NCBI GenBank assembly: GCA_002420145.1
Contig: DIHL01000004.1
Location: forward strand, 1-64,000
Direction of reading: 5' to 3'
Length of the DNA stretch: 64,000 bases
DNA from: Bacteroidetes bacterium UBA5697
GTDB taxonomy: Bacteria > Bacteroidota > Bacteroidia > B-17B0 > Aurantibacillaceae
Shown here: piece by piece, positions 45,305-53,314 of the stretch
Layout: each line of letters starts with the position of its first letter
How positions within the stretch are numbered: the stretch's first letter is position 1
Notes under the pieces: model-generated
Told to the model about the DNA's origin: nothing
Databases searched by the model: none
Seen by the model: only the letters and a program-made list of their open reading frames with translations
Made by a program: the position numbers and the translations under genes

Positions 45305-46669
45305 CTACTCCACGTCATCGCTCATCCAATCTTTAGCTTTGCTAATTAAGGAGTCGAAGAAGTTTCCTACTTTTTGTTTAGAGTGACCAGTTACTTTTTT
45401 CTCTGCTTTTTGTTTTGCTTCAACTGTTTCTACTAATACTTTTTCTTCAACCGCTTTAGTAGAGTTGCTTCCACGTTTCAATTCGCGCTCGTATTTTTCA
45501 ATACCTTTCATTACCAAGCCCACACCTGTTGCGTACATTGGATTTTTTAATTCATCGTCAGCACCCGCTAAGTGTTCGTTAGGTGTTCCAATACGGCAAT
45601 CCATACCAGTAGTTAACATCACTAATTGAGGTAAGTGTTTTAATTGAGAACCACCACCTGTAACTACAATGCCGCCAGCTAATTTGCGTTCGAAACCAGA
45701 AGATTTAATTTCAAATAATACGAACTCTAAAATTTCTTCCATACGCGCTTGAATAATTTGCGCTAATGTGTTTACCGAAATTTCTTTATGTGGACGACCT
45801 CTTAATCCTGGGATGGAGATCACCTCGTTCATTTGATTTTCTTGCGCTAAAGCTGAACCGAAACGCATTTTTAATTGTTCTGCTTGTGTTTTAATAATTC
45901 CACAACCTTCTTTAATATCATCAGTAATGATGTTACCACCAAAAGGAATCACAGCAGTGTGACGAATAATACCATCGTAGAAAATAGCCACGTCAGTTGT
46001 TCCACCACCAATATCAACTAAAACAACTCCTGCTTCTTTTTCTTCATCACTTAAAACCGCATCAGCACTTGCTAATGGCTCTAAGTGTAAATCAACCGTC
46101 GTTAATTTTGCTCTATCCACACATTTAAAAATATTTTTTACAGCACTAACTTGACCTGTAATGATGTGGAAATTTCCTTCTAAACGAATACCAGAATGTC
46201 CGATTGGATTACGGATTCCGCTTTCGTTATCAATAATATATTCTTGAGGAATCACGTGAATAATTTCTTCACCCGGACTCATCACTAAACGATGCATGTT
46301 ATCAATTAATTGATCCACGTCGTTTTGAGACACTTCTTCCTCTAATGATTTACGAGTCACCATGCCGCGGTGTTGCATACTTTTAATATGCTGGCCAGCA
46401 ATACCAACAATTACTTCTTCAATATCAATGTTTGCTTTATCGCCCGCAATTTTAATAGCCGCTTTAATAGATTCTATGGTTTGCTCAATATTAGCCACTA
46501 CACCACGGTGTACACCCAATGATTCGGATTTACCGATGCTTAAAATTTCTACTTTACCGTGTTCGTTTTTATAACCTACGATAGCGGCAATTTTAGTTGT
46601 TCCAATGTCTAGTCCTACAACTAGTTCAGCATTTTCTGGCATTTGTTTTCCTACGTGCTTATTGTCCAT
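45305..46669 (-). CDS. ftsA: FtsA, actin-like division protein
   Basis: 454 residues. Actin-fold ATPase that tethers FtsZ to the membrane. Seen: phosphate-1 loop VVGLDIGTTKIAAIVG, the SHS2 (1C) region around residues 85-160, phosphate-2 loop VLVDIGGGTTDVAIF, and GGIVVTGGGSQLKHLPQL of the adenosine motif. The tail after residue 390 is a lysine/glutamate-rich linker ending in an amphipathic stretch (FFDSLISKAKDWMS), the expected membrane-binding helix. It follows ftsQ by 4 bases. Confidence 0.97.
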   Translation of the reverse strand: MDNKHVGKQMPENAELVVGLDIGTTKIAAIVGYKNEHGKVEILSIGKSESLGVHRGVVANIEQTIESIKAAIKIAGDKANIDIEEVIVGIAGQHIKSMQHRGMVTRKSLEEEVSQNDVDQLIDNMHRLVMSPGEEIIHVIPQEYIIDNESGIRNPIGHSGIRLEGNFHIITGQVSAVKNIFKCVDRAKLTTVDLHLEPLASADAVLSDEEKEAGVVLVDIGGGTTDVAIFYDGIIRHTAVIPFGGNIITDDIKEGCGIIKTQAEQLKMRFGSALAQENQMNEVISIPGLRGRPHKEISVNTLAQIIQARMEEILEFVLFEIKSSGFERKLAGGIVVTGGGSQLKHLPQLVMLTTGMDCRIGTPNEHLAGADDELKNPMYATGVGLVMKGIEKYERELKRGSNSTKAVEEKVLVETVEAKQKAEKKVTGHSKQKVGNFFDSLISKAKDWMSDDVE

Positions 46670-46673
46670 ATTC

Positions 46674-47507
46674 TTATTTTTTAGTCTTGCCTATCGGTAG
46701 ACAGGTGCAAACCACTTGGTTCTTATATTTTATATTAATGGTTGAGTATTTATTCCAACCATCTGTTTTATTTAATCCTTCTGTATAAAATAGTTTTAGC
46801 TTTTCAAATTTCTCTTCAAAATCTTTTGCTTCGCCAAAAACAATTTTATGATTACCGATAGAAGGGTATAATTCCAACTCTTTATCGGGTGTTACATTTA
46901 TTTGATGTATCAGGCTTGCTAAAACCGAATCTTTAGCGATGTAAACTGAGATATTATAAATATCATCTAGTACGCTTACTTTACTAAACACTTCGTGCTT
47001 GGCAATGGTTGTTACTGGAAACTGATAACGCGATGCAAATGGTTCTATAATGTATCCTGTTGCAATTAATACACGAGCTGTGTATTTATCACTTAAAGGC
47101 ATTAGTTTTGATTTATCATCAATGTAATAACTTTCGCCATCCATGTTTATTACTCGAACTAATGGTGTGCGTTGTGTTACTTCAATGGTTACATCTCCAT
47201 TTACATCTACAGCAATGTCTGCATTTTCAACAGCAGGGTGAGAGTTTAAAGCTTTCTCTAAACCATTCACATCAATATTTTTTAAAGAGGTATGTAAAAT
47301 AGAATCGTTTCTGTCTTTAAAAAATTCTTTTACATCTTCTTCATCAATAAATGTGTTTTCCTCTGTGTTGTTTACCGACACGTATAAGTTTTCAGCTACT
47401 ACGTTTTTTTCTTTGCCAGTGGCAAAAGCTAAAGACGCAAATAGACCTGATAATCCAATAATCCAAAGAACGATAACTATTATTTTTCTAAAATTAATTT
47501 TTTTCAT
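46674..47507 (-). CDS. ftsQ: FtsQ/DivIB-type division protein
   Basis: 277 residues from the ATG at 47507. A frame opening at 47528 is rejected because its first seven codons lie in a palindromic repeat. One membrane helix about 8-28 (IVIVLWIIGLSGLFASLAFA), then the POTRA-like part (VNNTEENTFIDEEDVKEFF, LEKALNSHPAVENADIAVDVNGDVTIEVTQRTPLVRV) and the beta domain. It links FtsL/FtsI to the divisome in the periplasm. The last codons (VVCTCLPIGKTKK) are partly encoded by a dispersed repeat (46687-46710), an odd tail. Confidence 0.92.
   Translation of the reverse strand: MKKINFRKIIVIVLWIIGLSGLFASLAFATGKEKNVVAENLYVSVNNTEENTFIDEEDVKEFFKDRNDSILHTSLKNIDVNGLEKALNSHPAVENADIAVDVNGDVTIEVTQRTPLVRVINMDGESYYIDDKSKLMPLSDKYTARVLIATGYIIEPFASRYQFPVTTIAKHEVFSKVSVLDDIYNISVYIAKDSVLASLIHQINVTPDKELELYPSIGNHKIVFGEAKDFEEKFEKLKLFYTEGLNKTDGWNKYSTINIKYKNQVVCTCLPIGKTKK
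46687..46710 (-). repeat. Palindromic repeat in the 3' end of ftsQ
   Basis: TTGC (46687) and GCAA (to 46710) bound an imperfect palindrome with CCTATCGGTAGACAGG. It resembles the CCTGCCT...AGACAGG core at 34705-34725. In ftsQ it encodes TGC-ACC-TGT-CTA-CCG-ATA-GGC-AAG with no stop. Confidence 0.65.
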
Positions 47508-47522
47508 TTTTGTTTTTCTACT

Positions 47523-47596
47523 CGTCATTGCGAACGTAGTGAAGCAATCTCAAATCTAGTACAGATTGCTTCGGTCGTTCCTCCCTCGCAATGACG
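47523..47596 (-). repeat. CGTCATTGCGA palindromic element between murC and ftsQ
   Basis: A 74-base element with perfect 11-base inverted ends (47523-47533 and 47586-47596) and a second inner inverted pair (GAAGCAATCT at 47541-47550, AGATTGCTTC at 47563-47572). This family of element is widespread in bacteria. It fills nearly the whole gap between murC and ftsQ. Confidence 0.88.
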
Positions 47597-47611
47597 GAAC
47601 GTTTCAAAACT

Positions 47612-49006
47612 TTATTTTTCCAACTTCTCTTTCAATAAATCTTCAATCGGTTCAATCAAACTATCAATATCTCCTGCGCCTAATGTCATCACTACTTGTG
47701 GTGGATGTGTTTTTAAAAACTCAATCACGTTTTCTTTTTTTACTAAAAACTTGTTGGTGCTTTTCATTTTATCTAACAACATCTGCGAATTGATTCCTTC
47801 AATTGGTTTTTCTCTGGCAGGGTAGATATCTAATAACACACATACATCCAACAAATCTAAACTCTCTGCAAAACCATCAGCAAAATCACGGGTGCGTGAA
47901 AATAGATGTGGTTGAAAAATGCCTGTCACCTGTTTATCTGGATATAATTGTTTTGCAGCTGTAATAGCAGCTCTCAATTCTTCCGGATGATGAGCATAAT
48001 CATCTATGTACACAACCGATTTTGATTTCACTCGGTAATCAAATCTTCGTTTCACTCCTTTAAAAGAACGTAAGGCTTTGTTTATCACATCGCCTTTAAT
48101 GCCTAATTGTTGCGCAACGGCTATCGCTGCAATCGAATTTTCTACATTGTGTAAGCCTGGCAACCCAATGGCCACGTGGCTTACAGACTCTATTGGACTA
48201 ATGATGTTATAACAAAATTCACCATCAGCAATGTGTATAGAATCGGCAGAATATTCCGTATCTAAATTTAGTGAGTAGATGAGGCGTTTAACCTTGAGAC
48301 TCAAATCGTTATCAACATTTTTTTTAACAATCAAAAATCCATCTTTTTGAACCTGACCAGCAAATTGAGTATAAGTTTGATGCATGGCATCCTTATCTCC
48401 ATAAATATCCAAATGATCAGCGTCAACACTTGTTATCACTGTAATATAAGGATGTAAGGTTAAAAAAGAACGGTCGTATTCGTCAGCTTCTACCACTACG
48501 TACGCATCCTTATCGTTAGCATCACCCAGTAATAAATTAGTTTTATAGTTTTGAGAAATGCCCCCCAAAAAGGCAAAACAATTAATGCCTGCTGTTTTCA
48601 AAATATGAGTCACCATGGTAGTAGTGGTTGTTTTACCATGAGTCCCAGCAATAGCAATGGTGCGGAACTGTTTAGTAATTTCTCCTAATACCCAAGCACG
48701 CTTTTGTAATTGGTAACCGTTTTCTTGTAAGTACACAAACTCGGCATGGTCTTTTGGAATAGCGGGTGTGTAAATCACTAAAATGTCTTCTTTGTTGTAT
48801 TTTGAGAATAGTTCTTTTACTGAAGCAACATCTTCGTTGAAATGTAATTGAGAACCTTCTGCTTGTAATTGTTTGGTTAGTTCTGTTTCTGTTTTATCAT
48901 AACCATAAACAGTTTTGCCGTAATGATTAAAATAACGCACCAAGGCACTCATGCCAATGCCACCAGCACCTAAAAAATAATATAGTTTATAGTCCAGAAT
49001 ATTCAT
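47612..49006 (-). CDS. murC: UDP-N-acetylmuramate--L-alanine ligase
   Basis: 464 residues. First Mur ligase of the stem peptide, in the cytoplasm. Seen: GAGGIGMSALVRYFNHYG (UDP-sugar binding), ATP loop IAGTHGKTTTTTMV, VVEADEYDRSF, SVDADHLDIYG, DDYAHHPEEL and PHLFSRTRDF. Normal length. The start ATG overlaps the murG stop as TAATG, so translation is coupled. Confidence 0.98.
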   Translation of the reverse strand: MNILDYKLYYFLGAGGIGMSALVRYFNHYGKTVYGYDKTETELTKQLQAEGSQLHFNEDVASVKELFSKYNKEDILVIYTPAIPKDHAEFVYLQENGYQLQKRAWVLGEITKQFRTIAIAGTHGKTTTTTMVTHILKTAGINCFAFLGGISQNYKTNLLLGDANDKDAYVVVEADEYDRSFLTLHPYITVITSVDADHLDIYGDKDAMHQTYTQFAGQVQKDGFLIVKKNVDNDLSLKVKRLIYSLNLDTEYSADSIHIADGEFCYNIISPIESVSHVAIGLPGLHNVENSIAAIAVAQQLGIKGDVINKALRSFKGVKRRFDYRVKSKSVVYIDDYAHHPEELRAAITAAKQLYPDKQVTGIFQPHLFSRTRDFADGFAESLDLLDVCVLLDIYPAREKPIEGINSQMLLDKMKSTNKFLVKKENVIEFLKTHPPQVVMTLGAGDIDSLIEPIEDLLKEKLEK

Positions 49007-50115
49007 TACAAAGTATAGTTGGCTAATTTTAAAACTTCGTTGGCAATCATACTTGTTGAATTAGGTAAAGCCAGCAATCCGCAGTTTTTACTTAGTTCTT
49101 GTTGTAATGATGTATTATTTATTAAAGCAATTGCTTCTTTTATTAAGTTAGCTTTTGCTTGATCGTCTCTTACTAAAATGGCCGCTTTTTTATTCACTAA
49201 CGACATCGCGTTTTTTGTTTGATGATCTTCGGCAGCTGTTAAGAGTGGCACTAAAATACTTGGTTTTTGAACGATGCATAATTCGGAAATGGCACCAGCG
49301 CCAGCTCTAGAAATCACGACATCGGCAAAGGCATAAGCCAAATCCATGCGTGTAATAAAATCAACCGCTCTAATATTTCTCGATTCGAAAATTGAAGTTT
49401 GTTGTTTGGCAGTTTCAAAATAGGTTTTACCAGTTTGCCAAATTAATTGAATATTGTTATCGGCTAATTGTTGTAAGCCTTCTCCCATTGCTTCGTTAAT
49501 GCCCTTAGCCCCAAGGCTTCCACCAACTACTAAAATTGTTTTTCTGTTTTTATCTAATCCAAAAAACTCAAACGCTTCATCACGTTTAGCAGCAATGTTG
49601 GTAATATCTTGACGAACAGGATTACCAGTTAAAATAATTTTTTCTTTAGGAAAGAATTGTTCCATGCCTTCGTAGGCTACACAAATCTTACTCGCTTTTT
49701 TTGATAATATTTTATTAGTAATTCCCGCGTAAGAATTTTGTTCTTGTAATAATGCTGGAATTCCTTTTGATGTTGCTGCTTTTAATAATGGCCCAGATGC
49801 GTATCCACCAGTGCCAACAACCACATCTGGTTTAAATTCACTCACAATTTTGCGAGTTTTTAAAAGTGATTGTATAATTAAGAATGGTAATTTAAAATTT
49901 GCCCAAGTGAATTTGCGTTGTAAGCCAGCAATAGGAACGCCAATAATTTTGTAGCCAGCAGCAGGAACTTTTTCCATTTCCATTTTGCCTAAAGCACCCA
50001 CAAATAAAATTTCAGCATGAGGCACTAATTTTTTTATTTCGTTAGCAATAGCTACAGCAGGAAATATATGACCTCCTGTGCCGCCTCCGCTTAATATGAC
50101 TTTTAATGGTTTCAA
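49006..50115 (-). CDS. murG: MurG, lipid II-forming N-acetylglucosaminyltransferase
   Basis: 369 residues, GT28 family; adds GlcNAc to lipid I at the inner face of the membrane. Seen: LSGGGTGGHIFPAVAIA, VVGTGGYASGPLLKAA, LLQEQNSYAGITNK, VVGGSLGAKGIN, SRAGAGAISEL, and PLLTAAEDHQTKNA. The start has to be TTG (50115): no ATG lies between the upstream in-frame stop and the G-loop. A palindromic element of about 112 bases separates it from ftsW. Confidence 0.97.
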   Translation of the reverse strand: MKPLKVILSGGGTGGHIFPAVAIANEIKKLVPHAEILFVGALGKMEMEKVPAAGYKIIGVPIAGLQRKFTWANFKLPFLIIQSLLKTRKIVSEFKPDVVVGTGGYASGPLLKAATSKGIPALLQEQNSYAGITNKILSKKASKICVAYEGMEQFFPKEKIILTGNPVRQDITNIAAKRDEAFEFFGLDKNRKTILVVGGSLGAKGINEAMGEGLQQLADNNIQLIWQTGKTYFETAKQQTSIFESRNIRAVDFITRMDLAYAFADVVISRAGAGAISELCIVQKPSILVPLLTAAEDHQTKNAMSLVNKKAAILVRDDQAKANLIKEAIALINNTSLQQELSKNCGLLALPNSTSMIANEVLKLANYTL

Positions 50116-50145
50116 TTTTTTTGTTTTTGTATTCTTTTTTTATTC

Positions 50146-50257
50146 TGTCACATCGAGTCACGCCTTGGCGTGAAGATGCGGTTTTGAACATTGTTTGTTC
50201 TCCCTTACACATTCTCGCTCAAAAGTTCACTAAACTTTTTCCGTGCTCGAACTGACA
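50146..50257 (-). repeat. MITE-like element between ftsW and murG
   Basis: About 112 bases with inverted ends (TGTCACATCGAGTCACG at 50146, and CGTGCTCGAACTGACA ending at 50257). Inside are an ACGCC-TT-GGCGT hairpin (50160-50171) and, on the minus strand, TGTCAGTTCGAGCACGG followed by a hairpin of AAAAGTT type. Its first 44 minus-strand bases align without gaps to the element before ade (30121 on), with six differences. No coding capacity. Confidence 0.8.
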
Positions 50258-50264
50258 CAATGTT

Positions 50265-51422
50265 TTATTCTGTAATCACTTCTTGTTCTTCTTTTCCTAC
50301 ACTGTCTTCGTTTGATTTGCTCACACTTAAAATAATACCAATGGCAATACAAGTAAACCAAATAGAGGTTCCTCCCATACTTACTAATGGTAATGGTTGA
50401 CCAGTTACGGGAAATAAATTAACCGCAACGGCCATATTAATTAATGCTTGAAACACCAAGCTAAAACTTAAACCAACAGCCATCAATCCGCCAAATGTTT
50501 TTTCTGAATCGCGTAATATTCTTATTCCTCTAAATAATAAAATCATGTATAAGAATAACATGGCGAAGCCAGTAAATAAACCGTACTCTTCAATAATTAT
50601 AGCATAAATAAAATCGGAAGAAGCTTGTGGCAAAAACGCACGTTGTGTGCTGTTACCTGGACCTTTACCAATAATGCCGCCAGTTGCAATGGCAATTTTT
50701 GCTTGCTCACTTTGGTAATTATTTTTCGCATCGCCTTTGCTAAAGTTTTCGATACGTGCTTTCCATGTCGCACCACGAGGAATTAAATCAGGAAACTGAA
50801 AAATGATAATGCCTATTAATAAAGCAAAACCAACACAAGCCCCTAAAATGTACATGATGAATTTTACTTTTACTCTACCAACAAACATTAAAAACAAGCA
50901 GTTTGAAAATAATAAGGCTGCTGTAGAAAAGTTTGCTGGGAAAATTAATAAGCAAATAAAACCAATTGGTACTAGTAAGTATTTTATGACTGATTTGAAA
51001 TCTTCTAATTGATCTTGACGAATCGTTAAAGTGCGAGCAACAAAAATTAATAAAATAATTTTAGCCACATCAGAGGATTGAAATGTTAACCCTAACCCTG
51101 GAATTTCAACCCATCTGCTGGCTTCACCAGCACTTACACCTTTCAATAAGGTAAATAGTAATAAGGGAATCACTAAGAAAATACCTATTTGTGCTACTTT
51201 AGAAAATAAGGTGTATTTCATTTTATGCACGAGATACATAATAAAAATACCTCCCAAAATAGTGATGGCATGTTTTATTAAATACGCTTCGGTATTTCCT
51301 TGTTTGTATTTATGAGCTAATGTAACAACTGAACTATATACTACCAAAATAGATAACAACGACAATAGGAATACTATTGCCCAGATAACTCTATCTCCTT
51401 TTAAGTATGATAATTGTTTCAT
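50265..51422 (-). CDS. ftsW: FtsW, SEDS-family septal peptidoglycan polymerase
   Basis: 385 residues with about ten membrane helices. Seen: VVYSSVVTLA at helix 1, WVEIPGLGLTFQSSDVAKI (catalytic loop region), GKGPGNSTQRAFLPQASSDFIYAIIIEEYG, and LPLVSMGGTSIW, all signatures of FtsW/RodA. Together with the adjacent FtsI it polymerises septal glycan. Its place in a dcw cluster makes FtsW, not RodA, the right call. Confidence 0.97.
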   Translation of the reverse strand: MKQLSYLKGDRVIWAIVFLLSLLSILVVYSSVVTLAHKYKQGNTEAYLIKHAITILGGIFIMYLVHKMKYTLFSKVAQIGIFLVIPLLLFTLLKGVSAGEASRWVEIPGLGLTFQSSDVAKIILLIFVARTLTIRQDQLEDFKSVIKYLLVPIGFICLLIFPANFSTAALLFSNCLFLMFVGRVKVKFIMYILGACVGFALLIGIIIFQFPDLIPRGATWKARIENFSKGDAKNNYQSEQAKIAIATGGIIGKGPGNSTQRAFLPQASSDFIYAIIIEEYGLFTGFAMLFLYMILLFRGIRILRDSEKTFGGLMAVGLSFSLVFQALINMAVAVNLFPVTGQPLPLVSMGGTSIWFTCIAIGIILSVSKSNEDSVGKEEQEVITE

Positions 51423-51430
51423 TTTTGTTT

Positions 51431-51480
51431 AGTTGTTAGAATTGAGTTTTTGGTTGTTTGATTATTTGTATCTAACAACT
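51431..51480 (-). repeat. Inverted repeat before ftsW
   Basis: AGTTGTTAGA (51431-51440) is perfectly inverted at 51471-51480. The stretch before ftsW shares words with the gaps before ftsI, ftsL and ispF (GTTGTTGG, CAAATAAC, TCTAACAA). Confidence 0.55.
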
Positions 51481-51493
51481 TTCAACCAATAAC

Positions 51494-51958
51494 TTAGTTC
51501 TTATTTACCAGTTCTTTAAATTTGTTACCTCTGTTTTTGTAATTGTCAAAAGGGTCGAAGCTTGGACACGCAGGCGAAAATAAAACCGCTTGGTTTTTAA
51601 TAGCCTTTGCTTTCGAAACTTCTACAGCGCTTTCTAAATTATCAGCTACAATTACCATCACATGTTTATTAAAAATGTTTTTTATTTCAGCAAAACGACG
51701 CCCATAATAAATAACAGTTTTAATGTTGTAGTAATTGATATTGGTAAACCACGAGTAATCTGTTTTTAAATCATCTCCACCTAAAATCAGTACTATCTCT
51801 GCATCTAAAGAGTTAATACTTTCAACAGCATGTTTTGCATTTGTTGCTTTTGAATCGTTAATGAACGTGACGTCATTTATAGTAGCTACAAATTCAAAAT
51901 TGTGGTCCGTTTCTCTATTAATAGAAAACGTTTTTTGACCTAATGCAATCTCCTTCAT
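51494..51958 (-). CDS. Free-standing MurD-like C-terminal (Mur ligase C) domain protein
   Basis: 154 residues that align, start to end, with the last third of MurD, encoded two bases upstream in the transcript. Conserved parts: FVATINDVTFINDSKATN (residues 23-40; MurD has FVASINGIEFINDSKATN), VLILGGDD, SPACPSFD (128-135; MurD SPACASFD) and YKNRGNKF (MurD YEDRGVQF). The central ATP-binding (GKT) and N-terminal UDP-binding domains are absent, and there is no room for them. The frame is open, has its own ATG (51958) and shows no decay. So it is a diverged partial duplicate kept as a gene, not a fragment by frameshift. It cannot be a full ligase alone; it might bind MurD, its product, or glutamate, or supply a domain in trans. 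NCBI-style naming would be glutamate ligase domain protein. Confidence 0.88.
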   Translation of the reverse strand: MKEIALGQKTFSINRETDHNFEFVATINDVTFINDSKATNAKHAVESINSLDAEIVLILGGDDLKTDYSWFTNINYYNIKTVIYYGRRFAEIKNIFNKHVMVIVADNLESAVEVSKAKAIKNQAVLFSPACPSFDPFDNYKNRGNKFKELVNKN

Positions 51959-51960
51959 AA

Positions 51961-53307
51961 TTATAGACCTCTAACAGCAGATTTAAATTGAACACCTCTA
52001 TCTTCGTAGTTTTGAAATAAGTCAAAACTTGCACAAGCCGGAGATAATAAAACAACATCACCTTTAGTTGCTAATTTGTAAGACATAGCTACAGCTTCAG
52101 CAGCAGATCCAGCTTCCATGATATTCTCTACAGAACCTTTAAATGCTTTGATGATTTTTTTATTGTCAACACCTAAGCAAACAATTGCTTTTACTTTTTC
52201 TTTTACTAAGTCAAGTAATTCGTCGTAATTGTTTCCTTTGTCTTGTCCACCTAAAATTAAAACTGTTGGTTTTTGCATACTTTCTAAGGCGTACCAAGTA
52301 GAGTTAATGTTAGTTGCTTTTGAATCGTTAATAAATTCGATACCATTAATAGAGGCAACAAATTCTAAACGGTGTTCAACATTCACGAAGTCTTCTAAAC
52401 TTTCACGGATAATGTCTTTGCGTATGTCTACGATACGCGCTGCCATCGAAGCAGCCATTGAGTTGTAAACATTATGTTTACCTGCAAGAGCTAATTGTTC
52501 TAGGGTCATAATTAAGGGTTTAGGGTTATTATTATAATTAAGGGTTATTTCATTTTCTTGTAAAAAAGCGCCGTTACCATCTATCTTTTTTTTAATGCTA
52601 AACGGAACGCGCTCAGCTTTGATAGGATGTTTTTGCATGTATTCTTCCATTACGATATCATCTGCACAATACACAAAGGCATCTTTTTCTGTTTGGTTTT
52701 GAGTAATACGAAACTTAGAAGCTACGTAGTTCTCAAACTTGTAATCATATCTATCCAAATGATCTGGAGTGATATTTAATAAAATGGCTACATCGGCTTT
52801 AAAATCATACATGCCATCTAATTGAAAGCTGCTTAATTCCAAAACATAGTAATCAAAATTTTCTGTTGCTACTTGATAGGCGAAACTCTTTCCTACATTT
52901 CCACCTAAACCAACATTGTAACCTGCTTTTTTAAGTATGTGGTATGTGAGTAGGGTAGTAGTGGTTTTTCCGTTACTTCCAGTGATGCAGATTTTTTTAG
53001 CATTTGTATAACGTCCTGCAAATTCTATTTCAGAAATAACAGGAATGTTTTTTTCTTTTGCTTTTTTAATTAACTCTACTTTATCAGGAATACCAGGACT
53101 CTTGATAATTTCTGTTGCATTTAAAATTAAATCCTCGGTATGTGTACCTTCTTCAAAAGCGATGTTATGTTTTTGTAATTCTGATTTATATTTATCTTGA
53201 ATCAAACCCTTGTCGGATACGAACACGCTAAAGCCTTTTGACTGTGCCAATATTGCACTGCCAACTCCGCTTTCGCCGCTACCTAATATCACAATTCGTT
53301 TATTCAA
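51961..53307 (-). CDS. murD: UDP-N-acetylmuramoyl-L-alanine--D-glutamate ligase
   Basis: 448 residues, complete three-domain ligase. Seen: VILGSGESGVGSAILA (domain 1), ATP loop ITGSNGKTTTTLLTYH, VLELSSFQLDG, NITPDHLDRY, AGKHNVYNSMAA (domain 2), then INDSKATNINST, LGGQDKG and LSPACASFDLF (domain 3). Adds D-glutamate to UDP-MurNAc-L-Ala. The start must be TTG at 53307; the upstream in-frame stop is only four codons away and no ATG follows until far inside. Directly followed by the duplicate C-domain gene. Confidence 0.98.
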   Translation of the reverse strand: MNKRIVILGSGESGVGSAILAQSKGFSVFVSDKGLIQDKYKSELQKHNIAFEEGTHTEDLILNATEIIKSPGIPDKVELIKKAKEKNIPVISEIEFAGRYTNAKKICITGSNGKTTTTLLTYHILKKAGYNVGLGGNVGKSFAYQVATENFDYYVLELSSFQLDGMYDFKADVAILLNITPDHLDRYDYKFENYVASKFRITQNQTEKDAFVYCADDIVMEEYMQKHPIKAERVPFSIKKKIDGNGAFLQENEITLNYNNNPKPLIMTLEQLALAGKHNVYNSMAASMAARIVDIRKDIIRESLEDFVNVEHRLEFVASINGIEFINDSKATNINSTWYALESMQKPTVLILGGQDKGNNYDELLDLVKEKVKAIVCLGVDNKKIIKAFKGSVENIMEAGSAAEAVAMSYKLATKGDVVLLSPACASFDLFQNYEDRGVQFKSAVRGL

Positions 53308-53314
53308 TTTTATA

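Noticed and set aside
47508..47528. Upstream ATG for ftsQ at 47528
   Set aside because: It lies inside the CGTCATTGCGA repeat; the ATG at 47507 directly precedes the membrane helix.
51423..51493. Possible remains of the missing MurD domains next to the free C-domain
   Set aside because: The 71-base gap to ftsW is AT-rich, holds an inverted repeat and encodes nothing MurD-like; on the other side only two bases separate it from murD.
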